A model generated the notes under the pieces. It saw only the letters and a list, made by a program, of their open reading frames with translations, did no database searches and had not been told where the DNA came from. A stretch of DNA of 64,000 nucleotides from Castor canadensis. Taxonomy: Eukaryota; Chordata; Mammalia; Rodentia; Castoridae. The position numbers were made by a program, and so were the translations under genes. Each line of letters opens with the position of its first letter. Position 1 is the first letter of the stretch. Shown here in pieces: positions 32,355-45,478 of this stretch. Location: assembly GCF_047511655.1 (NCBI RefSeq), contig NC_133403.1:16551014-16615013 (forward strand). Direction: 5' to 3'.

Positions 32355-33352
32355 TTAAGGCCAATATATTCTGTTTTTTGTTAGTGTGTATTACTAGTAC
32401 AAAGGGGTTGCCCTGTAGTGTTTCATGCATGCAATTGTTGGGCATTGGTCAGATTAATTCCCTCTATTCTCTTTTCTCCATCTCCCCTCCCCTCCTCACT
32501 TTTCAACATCTTTCAGTGGGTTGCCTTGCACCACCTTCATTCATATCCAAGATGTATTTTCACATTTTTCCCTGTCTCATCTTGTGCTGTCTTTTTCTCC
32601 TTTCCTCCTCATCCCCCCCAGATATTCCCTCTATTATAATCAAGTTATGTATGTATGCATGTATATCTCTCTATATATTTTAGGTTTAGATTCAGCATAT
32701 GAGAGAATATGCGATGTTTGTCCTTCTGAACATGGTTTGCTTTGCTTAACACGCTTACATCCAGTTCTACCCATTTTCCTACAAATGCCATATTTCATTC
32801 TTCATTATTGCTGAATAATTCTCCATTGTGTAAATATATCAAATTTACTTTATCTTTTCATTGACTGAAGGGCATATAGGCTGATTCCAAGACTTTGCTA
32901 TTATGTGGGCCGGCAAAACTTTCCATTACATTCTGACTTAACATCTCTTCTCAAGAGTGGTATCCATGGGTCATATGGTAGCTCTATTTTTAGTTTAAGA
33001 AACCTCCATACTGCTTTCTGTAGCGGTTGCATTCAGTTTATATTCCCACCAACAGTGTATAAGGGTTAATTTTTTTCAACAACCTCCCTAGCATTTCTTG
33101 TTATAATTGTTGATGCTAGCTATTCTGATTAAAGTAAGATGGAATCTCTATGTTGTTTGATTTGCATTTTCTTTTAGGCCAGGGATATTGAACATTTCTT
33201 CACATATTTGCTGTTTATCAATACATTTTTATCAGAATTGTCTGTTAATTTCCCGTTTATTAATTGGGTTGCTGGTTGGTACTTGGTTCTATTTGAGTTC
33301 AGATTTTTTAGCTCTTTGTATATTCTAGCTATTAATCCCTTGTCAGACAGAA
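32355..33352 (-). mobile_element. L1 ORF2 end and 3' UTR, antisense, 5'-truncated
   Basis: 'ctccattgtgtaaatatatcaaa', 'gggtcatatggtagctctatttttag', 'ttcccaccaacagtgtataagggtt' and 'ctattaatcccttgtcagacag' are antisense L1 ORF2 C-terminal text in the correct order. The 3' UTR C-rich tract is at 32460-32640. More decayed than the L1s at 41690 and 59470. Confidence 0.82.
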
Positions 33353-33445
33353 AGCAAAGAAAGGTTTTAAAAGTATTATTCAAGGAAAAACTGATAATAT
33401 TTAAAATTTAAAACATTTATATATAAATGTTATATGTTAACAGGT

Positions 33446-34294
33446 AAAACAGAACTACATATTTACCTTATGGGAAATTTCAATGACTGTTCAGTTACTA
33501 TTTCTGTTAGATGCTTGGTTATTTAGGATTCATATAGGGACAAAGTGAAGAATTCAAAATTGATTAGTCCATGTATTTTTCTTTTATGTACACGGAAAAT
33601 TTAATGTCTTTGGAAAATAAAGGTGAGTGACCATGATCAACATAAAACTAGCAGATTTAAGAGGATGCATATAATATTCTTTATACATTGATAGTATAAT
33701 TAATATACATGTGGGGTTCATGTTTTTTAAAAAACATAAACTTATTTTGTTGTCAAGACTCTTCTGAGATGAATATACCAGATATCCCTATCCTTGCTTT
33801 ACAGCATAAGATTTTCTTTTACCTGCAGAATTAAATAAAGCCCATCTTTTGTGTCTCTGTTACAGATGGAACATCAGGGTTTACTTTGAAAGAGACACTA
33901 AAATAAAAATACTCAATATAGAACTATTTCAAAACAGCAATGCACTAAAATGAACATTAATACTAATAGGGTCAAAGAATAGACACTAAAACAAAGAGCT
34001 TAAAAAAACAAATTTCCCTATTCAAGGTAATTTAAAAGTAATTTGCAGCTATCTTATGAAATATATATGTAGGCAAAAATTGTGTGCAAGTGACTAAAAA
34101 TGTACAGAGTTGTAAAGACAGAAAATTCATCTGGAGAAACACAACACAACAAGCAAGTAAAACATATACATTAGGTGGTGAGGAGTGTGTTTTATATGAA
34201 GAATGCCACCTCTTTCCTAATAAAATTCCTTGAGGCACTAGTATTACTTGAGTGATCAACCATACAAGACCTTAAAACAATCAACTTTCTTTAA
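33446..34294. other. Gene-free sequence
   Basis: AT-rich, nothing recognised. Confidence 0.5.
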
Positions 34295-34430
34295 AGAGTT
34301 AAAAAGGTGGGGGGGAGAGGGAGGGGACAGAGTGGGGGGTAAGGGAGGGGGTGGAAGCAGCGGGGAGAAATGACCCAAGCCTTGTATGCACATATGAATA
34401 ATAAAACTATAAAAATAAAAAACAAAAATA
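34295..34430 (+). mobile_element. L1 3' UTR end, sense
   Basis: G-rich tract 'gggggggagagggagggg' followed by 'gagaaatgacccaagccttgtatgcacatatgaataataaaac', the sense version of the L1 3' terminus, then an A-rich tail. A very short 5'-truncated insertion. Confidence 0.85.
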
Positions 34431-36450
34431 TACCCAGTTTGAGGTTTACTCTTGATCTAATTTCATTACTGCTGCAGGATAAAAAAATAATAAAATAAAA
34501 AGTTTAAAATGATTATATTTCAAGTGCATTTTTTGCTACATATTAAATACAGTAAAAGCATCTTAGTTGTCAGCAGCATGCATTGAAATACATCGTGGAA
34601 GAGAGGAATGTCATGGAAAAAACAATAAACATAGGGAAAATGGTTTCAAAACCCCTTGCCTTTTAAATAGGGCAAATGTTAATGGGCAGTGATAAACTTG
34701 CTCATGGTTCTTTAGTTAATAATTGTCAGTGTAATGAGTTTGTGGAAGTGGCCTTTCCTGTGCTAATCCTGCAGATATCTACTTTATCCTTTCAGAGTAC
34801 ACAATGCAAGCAGCCTATTAGATTTCAGTGACACTGTAGTTTACTCATTTGTGTGGATTTGGTATTTAGAGAACAAGGATAATTCTTTAATAAAATAACT
34901 CTTATCACTACATGTTTTCCAGGCCTTAGAAAAGATACTCCTTTGTTTTCTGTACCAGTTCATTAAAATATGTACAATAGGGAAAACTTCTGTTTTTCAT
35001 TTAGCTAGATGATAAAGATAAAACTCCATTATATTATTGCACTTAATGAAGATAGCCAGACTCATAGGACTTTAATAATAAGTTTTTATGAGTATTCAGT
35101 AATGGAGGTAAACTTTTTCACTTTTGTAATTGTTACAGAGCAATATAATATTAAGACAAAATGTTTTTAAGGCTCCAGGTTCAAAGTAAGACAAAGTACA
35201 TGATTATAATAAAACAGCTGAATAGGAATAAAGAATAATTGTTGTGAATTTCTCCCCTTAATGAGCACATTTTAAATGAAAGAAAACTGTAAAATTATTT
35301 TAATGTCATTTTTGTACCAGTCTATATCAGATGTAAGAATTAGTGGTCTTGGCCAATGATAAACTGTAGTAGTAATTTTAGCCTACTTCCTGCCCAGCCT
35401 CAGAATTTCATTAATGAAATGACACTTGAATTCTAATTTTTATCTTTGTTGGATTTCATTATGTATTATCTGTTAGTGGAGAAATAACAACTTTGCCCTC
35501 ACTAGGCATTATTAAATGTGAAATATTGAGTCCCATAGTAAAGTAAAATTTCTTTTTATTCTTGAAATTCAGGAAAATGTTCATATCAAGGAAATGACCT
35601 AAATAGTGTACAATGTAAAGTCTAGATAATGCACAATGTATGGCAGAAAAAGTATACATCAGCATGCTTTAAATGTCACTTTGACTTTGCTTCATGCATG
35701 CAATATGAAAAAATAAGGCAAAGTATAGTAAGTCAGACAGCTATCATATTTCTTATTTTACTCCTTGGCAAAAAGTTACTTTCTGGAAAGCAAAGAAAAG
35801 AACCAGAGAAGAAGAGTAAAAAATTTTAAAAGTTATTATTTCTCAACTAAACACAAATAAACCACACATTTTATAACGATAATCTCATAAGAATGAATAA
35901 TTTTCTGGTAATGTGAGGTACCATGGTATTAAAAGGTAAAAGACAGTCTGAGTTCACAATTCATTGCATGTTCTTGGATCAGACAAAATGATAGTTATGC
36001 AATCTTGGCTGTTCTAACATCAGCTCATTGGAATTACAATTCTCCTCCTTTATATAAGACATATTTTCCAATGTCATTGGGTCTAAATAGTTGTTAGCAG
36101 TGTTATTCACCCTCATCTCTTTTCTCATATTTTTTATTATGTTTAGAACACTCGAATGTTTTTATAATGTTCTTGTGCAGTACAATGATATCTACTTTGA
36201 TAGAGGGGTGAATTTAAATATGCTATATTTGAAACAATGTAAGAACTTTTGTAAATGCCACAATGTATCCCCAGCACAATAAAAACATATAAAACTAAGT
36301 TGACAGTGACAAAGAGTTAGGTCCTCAGTGACAAAAACTTAGGTCCTTTTTTTCCTAGCCTTATTGTCAAAAAACCCTGTATGCATAAATTGAAATGTAA
36401 CAACATTCACTGTTGATCATCCTGGTTTTGTTCTAAATTTGTTTTTGTTC
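34431..36450. other. Gene-free sequence
   Basis: AT-rich unique sequence; no exon or repeat family recognised. Confidence 0.5.
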
Positions 36451-36454
36451 TAAT

Positions 36455-36605
36455 TATATTTTTATTATTTTTTATTGTATGAGAGGTACATTGGCACATT
36501 TACAAAAGTTCTTACAATATATCATAGTTGAATTCATCCCCTCCATCACTCTTTATCCTCTTCCCCCCCATTCCTGGAATAGTTTCTACATGTGGACCAA
36601 GATTG
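36455..36605 (-). mobile_element. L1 3' UTR fragment, antisense
   Basis: 'gagaggtacattggcacatttacaaaagttcttacaatat' then a C-rich 'cttccccccca' stretch; an older L1 3' end variant. Confidence 0.55.
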
Positions 36606-38004
36606 ACCTAAGGTTATTCTTGTAGTAAGCCTATAACTCGAGTGTGGAAAAGAAGTTTTTAATCATTTAAAAATATTTCTTGTACATATACCCATATGTA
36701 CAGATATGATTGGAAGCAACAATTTTACTTCTTCTAATTTCTAGCTTTGTTTCTTCTCCAAGTCAACACACAGAAAGGTAAACATTTCCCTGGAGCACAT
36801 CAACTCTGAGTTGTTTCAAACCTAGAGCAAGAATGAAAAAGATCAAACCAAAATGAGTTGAAAAAAGAGAGTAAATAGTATGTTTAAATTCCTTTTAGGT
36901 CTGATGATTCTTTCTTATTTAGACCCCCCTCTTGATTCTTTTTAAGATTACTGTAAATTTCTTTTAAGTTCTGATGAACTGTTTATTCATTTTTAGAGCT
37001 AACATGTAGCATTTCTTTACTGTGATTCTTGAAGTGGGTTTAAGCTAATGGCAATTTACAAACGTTCAGGTATGGGAGAAAGTGAGCTAGACATCTAGAA
37101 ATAATTTATACTGATGATAGTTTTCTTATTATATATCCTACTATTAAATCTTAGTTTCAGTGGAAGCAAGGAATGGGCAATATAAAAGGGTATGATGGTA
37201 TTTAGTGATGAGATACTTCAAAACAGTGATTTAACACATATATTTCATTCTTAGGGGGACTTTATGGTTCCAAATATATAGATTTAGATGGATAATAAGG
37301 GACCATATCAAGTGTTTCTCATGTTCTTTACCTATTATGCATTACTTTCAGCTGAATTTTATTATCAGCATCAAATCAAAGAATACCAGTATTCAACACT
37401 AAAAAAGAATCATCTTTACCTTCTTCCAGTACACAGCACATTCTCCATCATTCTACTCAATGAAGAATCTCTTCTATTTTCAAGTGCCTCCAAAGGAAAA
37501 GTATTATTCTGTGATATGTTTTATATAATATTGCTGAGCATAAAACAAGTGTAGAGAGAATGTAGTACTGGTTCATCTTTTTCTAATTATTTGAAAAATG
37601 GTTATTAGAATATAGTATTATGAACTGTTCTTGTCCCTAGAGTTCCTTTTCCTCTTAAAAGTTGTGTATGCTCAAACTAATCCAGTTAATATGGTGAAAT
37701 TCTGAGAGATCTGCCTCTGTCAAAGTATAGAGAACTAACTAACAATCTTTGTCCACCTTTTAATGCCTGATTTTTGTCCTCATTTTCTTTGACTCTCTGT
37801 TAATTGGAGTTCTTACCATCCCATTCTTCCTGTTCTGGTTAGACTGCTATGTTCCTACTTCCCCAACTGTACCATATTGTCTTCTCTATTGCCATACTTA
37901 TGGTTATTTCCAAGGCTCAGTCCTCAGCCCACTGGTCTCATTTTTGCCAGCTGTATAGTCTATGATCATTAAGGTATTAAGGATCATCACACTAAACTGT
38001 ACTT
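36606..38004. other. Gene-free sequence
   Basis: No exon or repeat recognised; the 88-codon frame at 37288-37554 is AT-rich and unlike any family I know. Confidence 0.5.
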
Positions 38005-38145
38005 ACATCAGAGAGTGAGAGTTCCAGTTCACACTCTGCTGCTTACTTTCTCTGAAACCTTAGGCAAATCAGTTGTCCTTTCTGGACCTTCATTTTCTCA
38101 TATTTTAAGTTAAAATAATGATGGTGACATCGACTTTCCATCATT
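38005..38145 (+). mobile_element. MIR SINE
   Basis: 'gagagttccagttcacactctgctgcttactttctctgaaaccttaggcaaatcagttgtcc ... ttcattttctcatattttaagttaaaataatgatgg' follows the MIR core and tail in order. Confidence 0.8.
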
Positions 38146-38178
38146 TTTCTATAAAGTTTGTGTAAATTGCTGTATGTA

Positions 38179-38411
38179 ATATAAAATTAGATATCTTGCA
38201 CTTAAAGTGGAGGAGAGGAGTATGTAGATCCTTCCTCACTTTGGATTTGTAAAGAAGAAACAGGCTATTCTCAGAGAAGTATTGCAATTTTTCACAATTA
38301 TTTTTATATCCAATTGATAGATTATTCTCATGAAATCTCCACTCTAAAATGCATGGTATAGATTAAAAATAGCAAATGTTGTTATTTATGAGGTTAAATA
38401 ATTAGAATTAC
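38179..38411 (+). repeat. Local direct duplication, copy 1 (partner 39596-39829)
   Basis: 'cttgcacttaaagtggag', 'gtagatccttcct', 'tttggatttgtaaagaa', 'gattaaaaatag' and 'gaggttaaataattagaa' recur in the same order and spacing at 39596-39829. Confidence 0.85.
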
Positions 38412-38689
38412 TGTTTTGAAAGCAAGTCTTGAAAGACAGGGACTATGATTTTCCTTTTACAATAATGTCCTTAATACACTGAGGTTAGTCAATAATTAGT
38501 GGATAAGTAAATGACTCAAATTACTTATAAATAGATTTCTATCTTTAAATTCTAATTATTATGAGATTTTAAAACCAGCCCACTTCACTCAGTAAACATT
38601 TCTAAGACTACCAGCTCAGTAAAATGCACTTAGCTGTGCACTGTAGATTACACCAGATAAATATCCATATTATTCCAAAGAAGTCTTTG

Positions 38690-38850
38690 TCATAGAAATC
38701 ACAAAATATTTGAATCTAAAGGACCATAGGGTCCTTCTAGTTCAGCCCCAAAATTTTACAGACCTGAAAAAAGAGAAATTGTGAGGTTTATAGCTTTTGT
38801 AAAGTTAAAAACCTATTAAGCCACAAATCCTGGAATTCAAACTGTAAAAT
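38690..38850 (+). mobile_element. Possible MIR-related fragment
   Basis: 'gaatctaaaggaccatagggtccttctagttcagccccaaaattttacagacctg' resembles the mammal-wide MIR-type text 'gagatcatctagtccaaccc ... ttttacagatgagg'. Weak. Confidence 0.4.
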
Positions 38851-39595
38851 ACAGTGAGAAAGGTAAGCATGTATAAAATAACTTAATTACATGGCAAATT
38901 ATGAGATATGCTATGACAGAGACACAAACAGTGCTTCCATGAGACTATGGAACTCTGTGTTATATGGTGACAAGAGTCCCAATCTAAAGATCATGCAATA
39001 TCACCCTTTGCTTTGTGACCTTGTGAAAGTTTAAGATTGAGATGAAGATTTTCCATTTGGTAAAATGGTAAAATAGTAAATATAATGCCAATATCATATG
39101 AATTTCTGATATAATAGCTTAAAAGGAATTTTTATTTTTGTGATGAAATTGTAGCATTCCATAAATATAAACAAATGAGAAATCAGATTTCATTATAGGA
39201 GAAATGTGTAGAAATATTTACACATGCATGTGCTTGTGTACAATCAAGTACACAAGTAAATTCTTTCAAATGTAGGCAGTTCCAATTTGTGACGTGATAT
39301 CTTATCACAGTCTAGTAACAGTTCAGAAATTCCTGCTTTGAGGAGTTAGAAGGCAGCTTATCTATGGTAGACAAAAGCCTAGAAAAGAGATAAAACATTG
39401 GACTGGTGAGAATTGTATTTGAGAGAACGAAGAAAGTTTAAAATTGATGTGCAATTTAATCTATCCTCTTGATAGATAGAAGCCTAGTCTAAAATAAAAC
39501 TGTATTACAAGGTATAATATTTTTGTCCAAGGTATAAATGGCATTTTATTCTTTTATGGAACCCTACAGTCTTTATACTTATGGTTTGTAAAACC

Positions 39596-39829
39596 ATAAT
39601 TAAAATTATGCATCTTGTACTTAAAGTGGAGAGAGGGCTATGTAGATCCTTCCTGACTTTGGATTTGTAAAGAAAAAATAGGCTGTTCTCAGAGAATTAC
39701 TGTAATTTTTTACAATTATTTTTATATACAAATGATAAATTGTTCTCATGAAACCTCAGCTCTAGAGTGCATGCCATAGATTAAAAATAGAATGTATTGT
39801 TATGTATGAGGTTAAATAATTAGAAATAG
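39596..39829 (+). repeat. Local direct duplication, copy 2
   Basis: About 234 bp, near-identical in layout to 38179-38411 and 1.4 kb away. Either a local duplication or two copies of an unrecognised repeat. Confidence 0.85.
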
Positions 39830-41544
39830 TTGACACATTGCACAAAGAGTGTGTGAAAGAGGTCAAATATGACCTCCAAGTTTTTAGTACCTGACAGAGC
39901 CATTCACTAGCAAGTGGCAAAGTAGTAAGTTTAGTTCTAATATGGTAAGATGATTTGGGGACATGAGTGGACCTGCGAATCACATCAGTGGATACAGACT
40001 ATTGGAACTTATTTGAAATGGTAGGGCCAGAGCATAGGTTAAAGATGATCTATTAAATTTAGCTGCAAATTCTCTGATAATCATACTTCTGAGAGATCCA
40101 TATTCCCTTAAATATGAGGAGGTTCTCTGAAGTCTTTGACAAATAGAATATACTAAAAGTGATCTTTAAGGATGTTTCCAGGCCAAGAACTTGAGAAACT
40201 GAGGTTTTCTAAATACTGTATTTTACAATAGTCCCTTAGTTGGTAATAATTATGATGTAAGATGTCTGAGTATCTGGAGTCTATTATACATATGAGGAAA
40301 TCCAAGCTTCCCATGTTGAGAAGTCACGAACAGAAAGAAAGATGCTCAACTAACCTTCCCAATTCCAGTCACCTCTACACATGTGCCCAGTATGTGAGTG
40401 AAGAAGCCATCCTGGAAATTCTTATGACATAGTAGTAGAAAGTTCTCTAATACCACCACTTGAGGCACCATGGGAACCAGGAAATTCACCTATCCAACTG
40501 GTAGGTCTGCTTAGGTAATGTCTAGACAATAGCACAAAGTGTCAAATGTTTTCTATTATTTGCTAATGACAAGAAACAAATAAAGATGATGCAAAAATTA
40601 TTTACTCTCCATGAGGAATTTAATGACAATATATAGGAACTAGGTCTTGCTGACATACAAAATATAATTATTTTATATTCCCAATCTCTTTTAGTAGAAC
40701 ATTTCCAAAGTCATGCAGAGTATTAAGGCAACAATCAACTCCAGTGTGATATCAGGAAAGCATGATTTCTGGGTACAAATGACACCAAAGGCATGAGGAA
40801 AATACAGGTGAAAATTACACTGGTGAAAATCTCCTGTGTAAGTGCATGCCTGGTGGACTGTCTTCAATAGGCAATATGGTTTCTAAGAATCTCAGTGAGC
40901 TACTTTGAAGGTCATCTTCTCAGTACTGAATTTTTTTTAACTGAAGTGCATGTTTATTTAATTTCAAGAATATATACAAATTTTAAGGCACCAAAACATG
41001 GCTTGTTTTATTGTATTTAAAGCAATCATAATTTTTCGTTGATGAATTAGTTAGAACAAATATTCATATTATTCATATTTATTTGATGACAAAATTAAAA
41101 TCATCTCATTTTCCTGAAATATTTTAAGTAAACATAAAATATCTTTGTTTTTGCCATGGATTTTTTGTGTACATCAGTAAATTAATTCAGTTAGGTCACA
41201 ATAATTGATGGCATGGCTGTGATTAAAATAGATCTCACCAACATCACAGGTTCATATTCTAATTTTTGCTATATGTAAAAGTAATTTTTAATAATTGCAT
41301 TTCTAATTTAAATAAAATATGACAACTTCTAAGTATAAGCCTAAGGAATTTATTTTAACTTTCTGTAAGTTAGTTTTCTTGTTTCTTAAAATAAACAATT
41401 ACACCAATCTCTTACAGTGGTTGTCATAATTAAAAGAATTAATGTTCAAAAATAACTATTACTTAGCATGTAGGAAACACCTAAAACATGCTTGACATTT
41501 TTAGCCTGTAGCACAGGAAAGCATCAGTATTTGGTATCTATCAC
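39830..41544. other. Gene-free sequence
   Basis: AT-rich, no exon or repeat recognised. Confidence 0.5.
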
Positions 41545-41549
41545 ACAAA

Positions 41550-41660
41550 GAAATAGAGATGAAGAGGGTGGAACAAGTTCTGCATGGAAATAGGGGGAGT
41601 GGCACAAACAATGTATAAACATGTAAACAAATACAAAAATGATAAAATAAAAAGGTAAAA
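41550..41660 (+). mobile_element. Short L1 3' fragment, sense
   Basis: 'tggaacaagttctgcatggaaatagggggagtggcacaaacaatgtataaacatgtaaacaaatac' with an A-rich tail looks like a variant L1 3' UTR end. It directly abuts the antisense L1 that follows. Confidence 0.45.
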
Positions 41661-41669
41661 ATTATACTA

Positions 41670-43775
41670 GCTGTTCCTCTGCAGTGGGGACATCAAACAC
41701 TTCCATGTTTTGGGTTTCATACCTATCCCCATACCTCCATTAGGTGCTCACCCCCTAGCATGTTACCCAAGCCCTACAACATTACTGTATTTCCCCTAGA
41801 TCTAAAGTCCACATTGAAGGAGAATATAGGACTTTTGGTCTTCTAAGCCTGGCTAACCTCACTCAGAATGATATTCTCCAGTTCCATCCATTTATTTGTG
41901 AATGATAAGATTTCATTCTTCTTCATGGCTGAGTAACATTCCATTTTGTATAAATACCACATTTTCTGAATCCATTCATCAGTATTGGGACATCTTGGCT
42001 GTTTCCATAAGTTGGCTATTGTGAATAGTGCTGCTATATACATGGGTGTGCAGGTGCCTCTGGAGTAACCTGTGTTGCATTCCTTTGGGTATAGCCACAG
42101 GGGATTGCTGGATCATGTGTCAGATCTATGTTTAGATTTTTAAGAAGCCTCCATATGTTTTCCAGAGAGGTTGCACTAGCTTACATTCCCTCCAGCAGTG
42201 TGTGAAAGTTCCTTTTTCCCCACATCCTTGCCCTTCACTTTGATGATATGTATTTTAACAGGGGTGAGGGGAATCTTAGTGTGGTTTGATTTGCATTTCC
42301 TTTATGGCTAGAACTTTCTTTTGAGAAAGTTCTGTTTAGTTCAGTTGCCCATTTCTTTATTGGTTCATTGATTTTAGGAGACTTTAGTTTTGACAGTTCC
42401 CTGTATATTCTGGTTATCAGCCTTTTGTCTGATGTATAGCTGACAAATATATTCTCCCATTCTGTTGGTGGTGTCTTCAGTTTAGAAGCCATGTCTGTTG
42501 TTGTGAAGAAGATTTTCAATTTTATGAAGTCCCATTTGTCCATCCTTTCTCTTAGTTGTTGAGCTGCTGGGGTTCTATTGAACAAGTCCTTTCCTATACC
42601 TATTACTTCCAGAGTACTCCCTGCTCTTTCCTGTACTAACTTCAGAGTTTCTGGTCTGATATTAAGGTCCTTGATCCATTTTCTGTTGATACTAGTACAG
42701 AGTGATAAAAATGGTTCTTGTTTCATTTTTTGCAGATGGATAACCACTTTTCCAAGCAACAATTGTTGGAGACTGTCTTTTCTCCATCATATATTTTTGG
42801 CAACTTTGTCAAAAATAAAGTGGGCATAGCTGTGTGGATTCATATATAAGTCCTCTATTCTGCTCCACTGGTCTTCATGTCTGTTTTTGTGCCAGCACCA
42901 TGCTGTTTTTATTGCTATTGCTTTGTAATATATTTTAAAGTTGGATATTTGATACCTCCAGCATTGCTCTTTTTGCTGAGTGTTGCCTTGGCTATTTGTG
43001 GTCTCTTATGTTTCCAAATGAACATTAGGGTAGATTTTTCAATCTCTGTGATGAATATCATTAGGATTTTGATGGCAAATTCATCTATCATGTAGATTGC
43101 TTTTGATAGTATAGCCATTTTTATTATACTGATTCTACCATTTCAAGAGCATGGGAGATCCCTCCATGTTCTGTAGTCTTCCTCCATCTCTTTCTTCAGG
43201 GGGTTTTAATATCCTTGAGAGGTCATTCACATCCTTTGTTAAATTTACTCATAGGTATTTGAGTTTTTTTGAGGTTATTGTGAATGAAATTGTTTCCATA
43301 TATTCTTTCTCAGTTAGTTTGTTATTGAATTATAGAAAAGAAGCTAATGACTTTTGTAAGTTGATTTTGTATCCTGTCACCTTACTGAAGCTGTTGATGG
43401 TGTCTAGAAATTTTTGGGTGGAGTTTTTTTGAGTCTTTAAGCTATAGGATCATATTGTCTACAAATAGGGATATTTTGACAGTTTCTTTACCTATTTGTA
43501 TTCCATTTATTTCTTTTTCTCACCTAATTGCTCTGGCTAGGAATTTCAGTACTATGTTGAATATGAGTAGGTATAGCGGGCAACCTTGTCTCATTCCTGA
43601 TTTTAGAGGTAATGGTTTCAGTTTTTCACCATTAATTTTGATGTTGGCTGTAGGTTTGTCATGTATAGACTTTACAATGTTGAGGTCCTTTTACAGTTTG
43701 TGCTTTCTTGGAGCTCTTTCTGCTGTCATCCATTGTTACTACATAGGACCCCTACTTGTGTGACATAATAGAGGT
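41670..43775 (-). mobile_element. L1 ORF2 (RT to C-terminus), antisense, truncated at both ends
   Basis: A 2.1 kb antisense ORF2 segment. Minus-strand frames include MWYLYKMECYSAMKKNEIL and WMELENIILSEVSQ (C-terminus, 41843-42043), DLNIRPETLK and WDFIKLKIFF (42235-42762), and [13 protein letters not shown] with [12 protein letters not shown] (42915-43118). RT-domain text continues to about 43775. Frames are interrupted, so it is inactive. It lacks a 3' UTR and tail, and so was cut or rearranged after insertion. Confidence 0.92.
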
Positions 43776-43916
43776 GAGAGGAAGTGTTCTCTAATCCTAG
43801 GATAAAACTAGCATCCTTGGAGTGGCTCTTGTCTCTTATCTGTGACCTTTACATAGTTTTGACATGGATGGTAAGTTAGGACTCTAGAGCCTGTCACTGA
43901 GGAAATGCCCTAAAAA
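43776..43916. other. Short unassigned spacer before duplication copy 2
   Basis: About 140 bp with no recognised repeat, ending in an A-run at the duplication edge. Confidence 0.5.
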
Positions 43917-44363
43917 AAGGTCAGTTAGGGCTCTAATCAAGTCATTCTTTCCATTAGCTGTGACAAGCACTGGGCATTTATTTCAAATGCTTTCCTCTCC
44001 TGTATTCCTGTCAGAAATATGAGGTGATTTTGGATACTATGATCATGGTTCTGGGAGGTGAAATGAAAGGAACTCTGGGCCGCACTAGACTGTAGCCCAG
44101 AAGTTTCTCATTCCCATGCTAGTCCACAATTATATTCCAGTTATATTTCATCATATGTAAATAAATAAATAAATATAAAAATATATCATTTAAAAATTAA
44201 AAGTTTGAGTATTTCAACCAGTTAGTGCACAAGCTGCTTCGGATCTATTTATGGGCTTCTGATTTGTGGCTCCACACTCCTCTGTTTGCCCAATATTTGG
44301 GGTGGAGAAATGTCAGTTGTCATAGGTGTTGAAGAAATTTTTCTGAAATCAAGCACATGAAAT

Positions 44364-44563
44364 TCGTTCATGTCTTAATCTTAGCAACAACATAGCTCCT
44401 TGAGAGCCTGGAATCAAGAGGATCAGAGTTCAAGGCCAGTCCAGACAAATATTTTCCCGGACTTCAACTCCAAAATAACCAGAGCAAAGCATGTGCTCAA
44501 GTGATAGAACATATGCTTTGCACCTGTGAAGGCCTGAGATCAATCCTGAATCCCACCAAAAAT
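44364..44563 (+). repeat. B1-like plus tRNA-like composite SINE, paralogous copy
   Basis: Counterpart of the SINE at 457-668. The tRNA-like part is slightly better preserved here ('gtgctcaagtgatagaacatatgctttgcacctg'). Confidence 0.65.
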
Positions 44564-45372
44564 GAAGTTTACTCATTATACTTTTCAGGTTTTTCTTTTA
44601 AGGATTAGTGTGATGACTTCTTCATGTGTCAGAGCTAAACTGGTAGAAGAGGTTTAAATATTTCAAATTGTTTAAACCATACAAACCCATTAATATTAAT
44701 TAATTAATATTATTAGCTTCTTACACTCAAGGGAACCAAGGCATAGATAAATCATTTCCATTTCCATTGATCTCAAAGTTCATGTTAGAATTGAGATTGG
44801 AATTGGATCATAGGCTCTAGAGTCTGCTTTCTTCATAGTTTTGCCTTGAAGTCTTTGAGAGAAGCCATGAACTGATACAAGAATTCTTTCATAGTCATGT
44901 ACACAACAAAATAGAGAGCAAAGATTTCAGTTTCCTGTCTCCATCATCTACTCAGCTCTTGCAACATTCATCATAGCAATGACAGGTGATCTAATGGGCC
45001 ACATGTCTAGTGTACTCTGGAATGTGTGGACACTCAGGATCATATAAGGTTCAACTTTCTCAGCACTAAATTTAATACATAATTTTTCAATGAATGAGGT
45101 GATAGATCACAAAAGTTATAGAAAACTGCTTGGTGAACATCCTCTAACAAGAGTAAAGTGGAGCACTGTTTCCTTTGGTGAATAAAGTCAATGAATGAAG
45201 TAGCACATAATTATGGACATCTCTGTGGGCAGTATCAAGCAGCAATCAGGGTAATATAACGTCTAGCATTCCCAGAAATTGTGATCTATCACCTCATTCA
45301 TTCAAAAATGATGTATTAAATTTAGCACAATGTTACAAAAGAAAGTCCGGAAACAGGCAAAATTTTAGAAAA

Positions 45373-45478
45373 TGCACTCACTTCAGCTGCACAGATGCTA
45401 AAATTAGAATGATGTAGAAATAGCATGACTCCTGCACCAGGATGACATGCAAATTCATGAAGTGTTCCATATTTTTTT
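45373..45478 (+). pseudogene. U6 snRNA pseudogene, paralogous copy
   Basis: Counterpart of 1473-1577 in the second duplication copy, also fused to an L1 tail. Some positions are closer to U6 here ('cctgcaccaggatgacatgcaaattc'). This suggests independent decay after the duplication. Confidence 0.88.
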
